The notes beneath the pieces were generated by a model. The model was not told where the DNA came from, made no database searches, and saw only the letters and a program-made list of their open reading frames with translations. From assembly GCA_016199255.1 (NCBI GenBank), contig JACQHA010000452.1:1-5281 (forward strand): a DNA stretch of 5,281 bases, given 5' to 3'. A program made the translations under genes and the position numbers. The stretch is from Deinococcus sp. (lineage in GTDB: Bacteria > Deinococcota > Deinococci > JACQHA01). This document shows positions 1 to 4,019 of this stretch, piece after piece. Every line of letters begins with the position of its first letter. Within the stretch, counting starts at the first letter, position 1.

Positions 1-1170
1 GAAGGTGCCATCCTCCAGCTGGTCATCGACACCATCCAAGATCCCAGATAGCTTGTCGCCCAGCACAATCACCGGCACATCAACTAGTGCAGTCAGATCA
101 GGCAGCAGCACCTCGTCAGTCCCCACCGACGTGCCGGCCAGCACTGCATCGATCCTACTGGCAGCGTCGGCCACCAGCGGCCGGCCAGAGAGGTTGTTGA
201 CGAAGAAGGGGTCAGAGCGCATGGTCGTGCACTGCTCGGCATCCAGCAGCCGGGGGGTGGGGGTGGTGGCATGCATCAAATTAATGCCGTCAGGATGGTG
301 AGGCAGCCCCAGCACATGGCCCAGCTCGTGGGGGAACGCAGTGGTGCCCACAGTGTCGTCAGCTACCAGGAACGCCGTGCGCCGGCCAGCGTCCTCAGGT
401 GGGTAAGCAATGCCCAATAGGTCTGTGCCCTCAAACTCACCTACGAAGAACGCCGTCACCACCCGGTCCTCTACCGGCCGCCGGGCGGAGCTGGTGAGTA
501 CTACCTCCTCGTCGGCCGAGAAGCCAGTCTCCGCGATGAAAATGCCATCTTCCGCACCCGGTAGCTGGGTAACGACCGGAGCACCAGCCAGGTGGATTTC
601 AATGCCGCACTGGGTAAAGATTTCGCCAGTGAGCTGGATCTGCTCCAGCACCTCAGCCGCGCTGAGCTGCGAGCCACCTATCCCGCCTGGCCCCTGCACA
701 ATAACCGGCTGGATAGACACGACTGCCAGCTCCGGCGCCACAAAGGGTTCATAGCCCAGGGCCTCCAGGCTGGCCTCGTTGAGCTTCAGGGAGTAGGTAC
801 CGGTGGCCACATCATAAGAGTTGGCCAAAATGGTGTAGCTGCCGTCTTCAGGAAGCAAGTACACCAGCCGGGAGTTAGTATCGCCGCCAGAGTCGTCATC
901 TGACGCCAGAAAATCGCCATCGGGCCCCATCAGGATCAGATAGGTGTCGAACTGGGCGGCCATGACCACGTCAATCAGCTGTCCGGCCCGCCCCTGGAAG
1001 GCGTAGGCATCAAAAAAGGTCCCATCTTCATAGACCTCGTCGCCCACCTCTAGCTGCCCTACGAAGATACTGCCCAGGTGCAAAACCTGCTCCGGAACTA
1101 CATTGGTGGCCAGCGCCGGCGCCGCCAGCACCGCCACTAACGCAATAATCATGAATCCTTTGCGCTGCAT
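1..1170 (-). CDS. Secreted metzincin-like zinc metallopeptidase with PPC domain (3' end outside window)
   Basis: The reading frame is open from the ATG at 1170 to the window edge, giving 390 residues without a stop. Residues 1-21 form a signal peptide (basic MQRK, hydrophobic core, APALA before T22), so the product is probably exported. Residues about 32-130 match the bacterial pre-peptidase C-terminal (PPC) fold: GQLEVGD at 38-44, EDGTFFD at 48-54, FDTYLIL at 74-80, a DDD run at 91-93, and a closing GTYSLKL. The catalytic motif HELGHVLGLPHH is at 281-292: His281, His285 and His291 should bind zinc, Glu282 should be the general base, and NLM at 297-299 fits the Met-turn of metzincins. Cys188 and Cys314 could form a disulfide. 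Residues 370-390 look like the start of a second PPC domain. The start is supported by GGAGG four bases upstream. Substrate is unknown. The gene is divergent from the broken ClC gene. Family-level identification is firm; the exact peptidase family is not assigned. Confidence 0.9.
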   Translation of the reverse strand, partial: MQRKGFMIIALVAVLAAPALATNVVPEQVLHLGSIFVGQLEVGDEVYEDGTFFDAYAFQGRAGQLIDVVMAAQFDTYLILMGPDGDFLASDDDSGGDTNSRLVYLLPEDGSYTILANSYDVATGTYSLKLNEASLEALGYEPFVAPELAVVSIQPVIVQGPGGIGGSQLSAAEVLEQIQLTGEIFTQCGIEIHLAGAPVVTQLPGAEDGIFIAETGFSADEEVVLTSSARRPVEDRVVTAFFVGEFEGTDLLGIAYPPEDAGRRTAFLVADDTVGTTAFPHELGHVLGLPHHPDGINLMHATTPTPRLLDAEQCTTMRSDPFFVNNLSGRPLVADAASRIDAVLAGTSVGTDEVLLPDLTALVDVPVIVLGDKLSGILDGVDDQLEDGTF

Positions 1171-1172
1171 AA

Positions 1173-1179
1173 CACCTCC
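1173..1179 (-). promoter_or_regulatory. Ribosome binding site of the metallopeptidase gene
   Basis: On the minus strand this reads GGAGGTG, followed by TT and then ATG at 1170. The GGAGG core is four bases from the start, slightly close but strong. It supports ATG 1170 over the in-frame ATG six codons later, which would also shorten the signal peptide. Confidence 0.75.
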
Positions 1180-1203
1180 GTACCTTACCTGAGCCCCTTC
1201 CCT

Positions 1204-1222
1204 GGTGGCAACTGCTGCCACC
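1204..1222. repeat. Inverted repeat in divergent intergenic region
   Basis: GGTGGCA (1204-1210) and TGCCACC (1216-1222) are perfect 7-base arms around a 5-base spacer. The repeat lies between the divergent starts at 1170 and 1268. No T-run follows on either strand, so an operator or an RNA hairpin in a 5' leader is more likely than a terminator. The regulator is unknown. A palindrome, CTAGCTAG, follows directly at 1222-1229. Confidence 0.5.
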
Positions 1223-1267
1223 TAGCTAGCACTGTGCCAGGGCTTCAGAAAGAAAAGTTAAGCCGTC

Positions 1268-1753
1268 TTGACCCTCCCCTTCCCCGGTGTTACCGTGGGC
1301 GCCGTGCGCACTGCAGCTGTTCGGCTCAGACTCACTGAAGGTCAGCGGCAGGTAGTGGCGGCGTTCCTCATTGGCCTCGCCACCGGGGTAGCAGCAGCGG
1401 TGTTCCGCCTCTTAGCCCAGTTTCTCTCACACGCTAGCCGGGGAAGCAGTGCCTGGTGGCTGCGCCCGCTCCTGCCAGCGGCTGGAGCTCTCCTGGGCAG
1501 CCTGCTGGCCAGGCGCTTTGCCGCCGATGCCGCCGGGCATGGGGTGCCGGTGGTGATCAAGGCGGTGGCACTGGGCGGGGGGCGGCTGCGCAGCGGGGCG
1601 GTGGCGGCCAAGACCCTGGCGGCAGCAGCTACTATTGGCTCTGGCGGTTCCGCCGGCATTGAAGGACCTATTGCCCTGCTGGGCGCCGGCGTGGGCTCTG
1701 GACTAGGCCAGCTCCTGGGTATTAGGTCCTCCCCGGGGCTCTGCTCGTGGTAG
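1268..1753 (+). pseudogene. ClC-family chloride channel/antiporter, N-terminal fragment
   Basis: The frame begins at TTG 1268, the first start after an in-frame TAA at 1259-1261, with no good Shine-Dalgarno site. The product begins like a ClC membrane protein that moves chloride, often in exchange for protons. Hydrophobic stretches lie near residues 26-48 and 66-82. GHGVP at 90-94 occupies the place of the GxGxP anion-binding motif. GSGGSAGIEGP at 124-134 is the second ClC signature, with Glu132 in the position of the gating glutamate and Ile131 where many members have Arg. After LGQLLGI (about residue 152) the similarity stops and the frame ends at TAG 1751-1753, inside sequence that codes for IS3 orfB on the other strand. 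Bacterial ClC proteins are usually 400 residues or more, so most transmembrane helices are missing and the fragment cannot form a pore. Family call is firm, loss of function very likely. Confidence 0.85.
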
Positions 1754-1875
1754 TAGGAGCGGCGCGGGAGTCCCACTACGGCACACGCCTGATCTATCGG
1801 ATCGGGCTCGGCGCGCGTCAGCATGACTACCAGCTCCCGTTTCTGGTCCGGGCAGAGCTCCAGAGCAGTGCGGCT
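1736..1875 (-). pseudogene. IS3-family transposase OrfB, N-terminal remnant
   Basis: In the -1 frame relative to orfA, about 45 codons resemble the region that precedes the integrase core of IS3 OrfB: KRELVVMLTRAEPDPIDQA, then AVVGLPRRSYYHEQS, whose LxxSYY motif is typical of the helix-turn-helix segment. The frame stays open to 1342, but everything beyond about 1736 is antisense to the ClC fragment and is not transposase. The rve/DDE catalytic core is therefore absent. The left boundary is approximate. Confidence 0.75.
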
Positions 1876-2135
1876 TTTTTTGCCATCTCCAGCTCCAGGG
1901 TCAGCCGGCCCACCAAACGCTCCAGCGCGGCGATGCGGACGGCGCATGGGTCATGGGCCTTCCCTGGCTCAAACACCCGTGGGGCGTGTGCGAGGAACTC
2001 CTGCTTCCACTGAGACAGGAGGGAGTCCTTGATCTGGTAGTCCCGACCGGCTTGGGCGGGGCTCTTGACCCCGGCTACGACTTCCAGCACCACTTGGGCT
2101 TTGAAGGCTGGTGAGAACTTGCGTCGCTGGTTCAT
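1827..2135 (-). CDS. IS3-family transposase OrfA (helix-turn-helix subunit)
   Basis: This 102-residue protein has the usual OrfA plan. Residues about 6-57 form the Tnp_1-type helix-turn-helix that recognises the element's ends (KFSPAFKAQVVLEV, then GRDYQIKDSLLSQWKQEF). Residues about 67-87 form a leucine-zipper-like helix (RIAALERLVGRLTLELEMAKK... with L71, V75, L78, L82) for oligomerisation. The ATG at 2135 is supported by AAAGGGGG six bases upstream. The frame runs over an A7 tract at codons 85-87, where ribosomes of intact IS3 elements shift by -1 into orfB; here the zero-frame product ends at the stop at 1827-1829. The orfA reading frame is intact, but without orfB it has no catalytic partner at this locus. 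Confidence 0.88.
   Translation of the reverse strand: MNQRRKFSPAFKAQVVLEVVAGVKSPAQAGRDYQIKDSLLSQWKQEFLAHAPRVFEPGKAHDPCAVRIAALERLVGRLTLELEMAKKAALLWSSARTRNGSW
1875..1881 (-). promoter_or_regulatory. Programmed -1 frameshift site of the IS3 element
   Basis: The minus strand reads GCA AAA AAA GCC in the orfA frame, an A7G slippery run. A one-base backward slip continues as AGC CGC ACT, which is precisely the frame that carries the OrfB sequence. Such A-tract slippage producing the OrfAB fusion transposase is well known for IS3 elements. The site is preserved although the product is truncated. Confidence 0.75.
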
Positions 2136-2202
2136 CGTGGTCCCCCTTTCTAGACCCTAGCGCTTCCCTAAGCCAGGTGTCCAATCCTGGGGGTCCACTA
2201 CA

Positions 2203-2440
2203 TGGTGTTGAGCTTTAGAGCCAGAGCCAATGGGCCGATCCCCAGTGACTTTCACGGTCACAATGTGGACCAAGTGCAGTGGGCTCGGCCCGAGGCGGTG
2301 CAGGTCCACAGCACTCAACTGCCAATTCTCGCTGACACCAGCCTCGCTGCCTATTCCGCAGAACAGATCTCTTCGGCACTGTCACGGGATAGAATCACCA
2401 TGCGAGTTTACAGGACAACTTAGAGGAGTACTCAGCGTCT
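2203..2440. other. Region without a recognised gene; possible 3' remnant of a disrupted gene
   Basis: This stretch lies between the IS3 end and a strong plus-strand terminator. The best plus-strand frame runs from ATG 2202, at the IS edge, to TAG 2421-2423 and encodes 73 residues ending in RDRITMRVYRTT. It resembles no family I know. No Shine-Dalgarno site precedes it, and its ATG includes the last base of the IS. Its stop lies 17 bases before the terminator, which is what the tail of a truncated gene would look like. It could be the C-terminal tail of the ClC gene or of another gene, or non-coding. Confidence 0.35.
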
Positions 2441-2469
2441 GAGACGGCCTTCGGGTTGTCTCTTTTCCT
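2441..2469 (+). terminator. Rho-independent terminator upstream of hicB
   Basis: GAGACGGCC (2441-2449) pairs with GGTTGTCTC (2454-2462) over nine base pairs, including two G-U pairs, around a TTCG tetraloop closed by C-G, an unusually stable hairpin. TTTTCCT follows. It should stop plus-strand transcripts entering from the IS3/ClC side and isolate hicBA. Its T tail doubles as the -35 position of the hicBA promoter. Confidence 0.85.
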
Positions 2470-2491
2470 AGATCGCCCTGCATGGTACAGT
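2463..2491 (+). promoter_or_regulatory. Predicted hicBA promoter (extended -10)
   Basis: An extended -10, TG-G-TACAGT, lies at 2483-2491. At the standard 17-base spacing the -35 hexamer is TTTTCC (2463-2468), poor against TTGACA, so the extended TG would carry recognition. Transcription would begin near 2498, giving a leader of about 13 bases that still holds the Shine-Dalgarno site. The same TTTTCC-17-TAcnnT geometry recurs upstream of the gene at 3107. Prediction only. Confidence 0.55.
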
Positions 2492-2498
2492 GCCAAGC

Positions 2499-2505
2499 TA
2501 AGGAG
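2499..2505 (+). promoter_or_regulatory. Ribosome binding site of hicB
   Basis: TAAGGAG ends five bases before ATG 2511. It fixes the hicB start and contrasts with the two genes downstream, which have no such site. Confidence 0.75.
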
Positions 2506-2510
2506 TACGT

Positions 2511-2786
2511 ATGGCCAACGTCGACCCTAAAGCTTCGAAAGCTCGCCAGAAGAAGCCAGCGGCCTACACCTTTCAGGTGGTGATTGAAGCAGACGAGGAT
2601 GGGTTTCACGCCTTTCCCCCAGCCTTGAAAGGGTGTCACACCTGGGGGAAGACCTACGAGGAGGCGCTCTCCAATATCCAGGAGGCCATGCGCTGTCACC
2701 TCCTAGCCATGCTTGATCTTGGGGATACGATTCCTCAGGAGCAGTTCAGCGAGCCTGCCACACTGACGGTCACCCTGACGCTGTGA
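2511..2786 (+). CDS. hicB: HicB-family antitoxin
   Basis: This 91-residue protein would bind and neutralise the HicA mRNA interferase encoded directly downstream. Residues 1-18 are a basic, probably flexible extension. Residues about 19-75 show the HicB partial RNase H-like fold: YTFQVVIEADEDGFHAF, then GCHTWGKTYEEALSNIQEA, matching the family's GCxTxGxTxEEAxxNxxEA pattern, and DTIP. The C-terminus ends in a strand, ATLTVTLTL, with no added ribbon-helix-helix or helix-turn-helix domain, so this HicB belongs to the short form and may not repress its own promoter by itself. The start ATG 2511 has TAAGGAG five bases upstream. The stop overlaps hicA by four bases (GTGA), which indicates translational coupling. 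Antitoxin-first order is less usual than hicA-hicB. Confidence 0.87.
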   Translation: MANVDPKASKARQKKPAAYTFQVVIEADEDGFHAFPPALKGCHTWGKTYEEALSNIQEAMRCHLLAMLDLGDTIPQEQFSEPATLTVTLTL

Positions 2787-3013
2787 GATGGCCGAAGAAC
2801 CTCACCGCCCGGCAGGTGGAGCGGGCCCTGCGGCAAGACAGCTTCCAGTTCATGCGTCAGGTGGGGAGCCACCGCACCTACGCGAAAGGCTCGCTCCGCG
2901 TGACACTTCCCGTCCACCCAGGCCAGACGCTCCGGCGCGGCACCCTGCGTGGCATTGTGAAGGATGCCGGCTGGAGTGAGGAGGATCTGAGGCGCCTGGG
3001 CCTTCTGAAGTAA
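2783..3013 (+). CDS. hicA: HicA-family mRNA interferase toxin
   Basis: This 76-residue protein is a HicA toxin, a small double-stranded-RNA-binding-fold ribonuclease that cleaves mRNA when HicB is absent. The family pattern is complete: LTARQVERALRQDSFQF (residues 7-23), RQVGSHRTY with the catalytic His30 (25-33), LRVTLPVHPGQTLRRGTL (38-55), and GIVKDAGWSEEDLRRL (57-72). The length is normal and no residue is obviously lost, so the toxin looks active. Translation most likely starts at GTG 2783, whose GTGA contains the hicB stop. There is no separate Shine-Dalgarno site, so toxin synthesis should depend on hicB translation. A strong terminator follows 12 bases after the stop. Confidence 0.9.
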   Translation: MRWPKNLTARQVERALRQDSFQFMRQVGSHRTYAKGSLRVTLPVHPGQTLRRGTLRGIVKDAGWSEEDLRRLGLLK

Positions 3014-3025
3014 TCTTCGCCTACT

Positions 3026-3054
3026 AGAGACGGCGCTTGAGCCGTCTCTTTTCC
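3026..3054 (+). terminator. Rho-independent terminator of hicBA
   Basis: AGAGACGGC (3026-3034) and GCCGTCTCT (3041-3049) form a perfect 9-base-pair stem around a 6-base loop, followed by TTTCC after the final paired T. It ends the hicBA transcript. Its left arm shares GAGACGGC with the terminator before hicB, and again its T tail coincides with the -35 position of the next promoter. Confidence 0.9.
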
Positions 3055-3077
3055 TTTCCCCTATCCTGTGCTACGGT
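3049..3077 (+). promoter_or_regulatory. Predicted promoter of the gene at 3107
   Basis: The extended -10 TG-C-TACGGT is at 3069-3077. TTTTCC (3049-3054) lies 17 bases upstream of the hexamer, identical in sequence and spacing to the hicBA promoter. The start would fall near 3084. This excludes the upstream GTG 3068 as the translation start, since it would lie outside the transcript. Confidence 0.5.
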
Positions 3078-3106
3078 GGCCTCATTCGCCCCTTACCACA
3101 TCCCCT

Positions 3107-3442
3107 TTGCCCCAACCCACCATCACCGACGTCCTGAACGAAATAAAAAAACTCAACGACCGGTTCAGTGCCGTTGAGGTGAAGTTGTCGAGCGTCGAAC
3201 AGAAACTTTCCAAGGAGATCCGCGCCCTGGACACGAAGATTGATGTGAGCTTTGAGCAGCTTCATGGGCGGCTCGCCAAACTCGAAGTGGTCTATACCAA
3301 CGCCCTCAACCAGCTCGATGGATTTGTGAAACACCTCGAAGCCGAACGGCAAGAACTCATGCTCACCCAGCGGGACGTGACCCTGATAAAGCGCCACCTG
3401 GGGATCGAGCATATCGGCCAGATCGAGGTGGATGAGAAGTAG
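3107..3442 (+). CDS. Small coiled-coil protein of unknown function
   Basis: I do not recognise the family. With start TTG 3107 the product has 111 residues. Hydrophobic residues repeat every three or four positions from L10 to about L59 (L10, I13, F20, V23, L27, V30, L34, I38, L41, I45, F49, L52, L56, L59), a long uninterrupted coiled coil rich in charged residues. A second helical stretch (LDGFVKHLEAERQELM) precedes a C-terminal segment, LIKRHLGIEHIGQIEVDEK. There are no cysteines, signal peptide or membrane segments, so a cytoplasmic oligomer or adaptor is likely. The frame opens earlier, at GTG 3068, but that codon overlaps the predicted -10. TTG 3107 also aligns with ATG 3542 of the next gene, since both follow a CATCCCCT leader. 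No Shine-Dalgarno site is visible. The start is uncertain, the reading frame well supported. Confidence 0.7.
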   Translation: MPQPTITDVLNEIKKLNDRFSAVEVKLSSVEQKLSKEIRALDTKIDVSFEQLHGRLAKLEVVYTNALNQLDGFVKHLEAERQELMLTQRDVTLIKRHLGIEHIGQIEVDEK

Positions 3443-3476
3443 CTTTGCATCCTGGTCTGAAAGACGACCGTTCCCC

Positions 3477-3505
3477 TTGCCTCTTCCCCCACTCTGTGCT
3501 ATTGG
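3477..3505 (+). promoter_or_regulatory. Predicted promoter of the gene at 3542
   Basis: TTGCCT (3477-3482) and an extended -10 TG-C-TATTGG (3497-3505) are 17 bases apart. The block CTGTGCTA followed by GGTG, and the C-rich run before it, closely match the promoter region at 3056-3079. Only a weak hairpin (GTCT/AGAC, near 3455-3465) stands where the two earlier units have strong terminators, so readthrough from the gene at 3107 is possible. Confidence 0.45.
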
Positions 3506-3541
3506 TGTTTGGTCATCACTTTAACTTCATCCCCTACCCCT

Positions 3542-3853
3542 ATGGCCAACCTTAGCCTCACGAGACTCCTGACTGAACTGGCGACCACGTGGTGGTTCCG
3601 CATCGAGCACTTTGAAGAGCGGGGCGGAAAACAAGAGACCGGAGAAGAGAGCACCACTTTCTCCACGTCGCTCTGGGACGAAATGAACAAGCTCCATCAG
3701 GAGGTGTGGGAAGCCTCTGCGGAGCTCAAGAGCGAGCAGGCGAAATTCTCCCGCATCCAGCGCTACCTAGAGCGACTGATGACCAAGCTGATGAAGGCCA
3801 AGGGGCTCATCCCCCCAGCGACGAACGAGCGCCACGGCAACACCCCCTCCTGA
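3542..3853 (+). CDS. Small helical protein of unknown function
   Basis: This 103-residue product starts at ATG 3542. I do not recognise it. The N-terminus is an amphipathic segment with an aromatic cluster (LTRLLTELATTWWFRIEHFEE, residues about 6-26, without the length or hydrophobicity of a membrane helix), then a polar linker (GGKQETGEES) and a helical, coiled-coil-like half (L44, M48, L51, V55, then L62, F69, I72, L76, L79, L83) that ends in a basic KLMKAKGL and a proline-containing polar tail. No cysteines are present. An earlier in-frame TTG at 3509 exists, but it lies too close to the predicted -10 for a usual leader. The leader before ATG is pyrimidine-rich (TCATCCCCTACCCCT) and lacks a Shine-Dalgarno site, like that of the gene at 3107. 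A terminator follows 43 bases after the stop. The two neighbouring genes may form one functional set. Confidence 0.65.
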   Translation: MANLSLTRLLTELATTWWFRIEHFEERGGKQETGEESTTFSTSLWDEMNKLHQEVWEASAELKSEQAKFSRIQRYLERLMTKLMKAKGLIPPATNERHGNTPS

Positions 3854-3896
3854 ACGTGTCCCTTTTTGAGAACGCACAAAAAAACGTGCGACCACG

Positions 3897-3920
3897 ACGG
3901 GCATCAATGCCCGTTCTTTC
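3897..3920 (+). terminator. Rho-independent terminator after the gene at 3542
   Basis: ACGGGCA (3897-3903) pairs perfectly with TGCCCGT (3908-3914) around a TCAA loop, followed by TCTTTC and further pyrimidines. It is well placed to end the transcript of the small gene upstream. The T tract is interrupted by C, so it may be less efficient than the one after hicA. Confidence 0.7.
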
Positions 3921-3966
3921 TATTTCCCCCTTCGGGCGTAGTTTTTAACCTCCTTCACACCGCCCT

Positions 3967-4008
3967 CAAAAACGTGGCTTCTAGACGGCATCAGCCTGGG
4001 CGTTTTTG
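3967..4008. terminator. Possible bidirectional terminator beside the IS1634 element
   Basis: CAAAAACG (3967-3974) and CGTTTTTG (4001-4008) are perfect 8-base inverted arms. Inside them GGCT (3976-3979) can pair with AGCC (3993-3996). Either strand ends the structure with a run of five T. It lies about 40 bases beyond the transposase stop, so on the minus strand it could end that transcript, and on the plus strand it backs up the terminator at 3897. The long internal loop makes it weaker than the other hairpins. Confidence 0.5.
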
Positions 4009-4019
4009 CTGTAGTCGTT

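Larger units (their letters stand above)
1736..2202 (-). mobile_element. Truncated IS3-family insertion sequence
   Basis: The element is read on the minus strand. Its intact 5' end is placed at 2202, where the minus strand begins TGTAGTGGACCCCC, ending in the TG...CA expected of IS3-family termini. Complete orfA follows, then the frameshift site and the beginning of orfB. The sequence switches to ClC coding on the other strand somewhere within about 1724-1740, so roughly the last two thirds of the element, with its catalytic domain and 3' inverted repeat, are gone. Because only one end remains, no target-site duplication can be checked. The element cannot move by itself. Confidence 0.8.

Noticed and set aside
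5..903. Plus-strand reading frames across the left end
   Set aside because: They are shadows of the minus-strand metallopeptidase; their Ser/Thr/Pro-rich translations show no domains.
1342..1735. Left part of the minus-strand frame continuing from orfB
   Set aside because: This part is antisense to the ClC fragment and its translation is Ala/Pro/Arg-rich without OrfB character.
1736..1770. Continuation of the ClC protein in a shifted frame (ALLVVVGAAR)
   Set aside because: The shifted plus-strand frame looks like the ClC segment expected next, but the same bases encode LPRRSYYHEQ of IS3 OrfB on the minus strand, in frame with a longer OrfB stretch. The match is short and made of simple hydrophobic residues.
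2382..2699. 105-codon minus-strand reading frame over hicB
   Set aside because: It overlaps the hicB gene and its terminator on the opposite strand and shows no recognisable domain.
3068..3106. GTG 3068 as start of the coiled-coil gene
   Set aside because: It overlaps the predicted extended -10 and would lie upstream of the transcript start. The added residues are proline- and serine-rich and not part of the coiled coil.
2500..3860. CRISPR array or tRNA
   Set aside because: The repeats seen are single boundary elements hundreds of bases apart, not evenly spaced direct repeats, and no cloverleaf with the TTC and CCA-end features was found anywhere in the window.
3873..3890. Hairpin CGCAC-A7C-GTGCG
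   Set aside because: The 5-base-pair stem has an 8-base A-rich loop and no T-run after it on either strand, so it is not counted as a terminator. It could be a minor mRNA structure.
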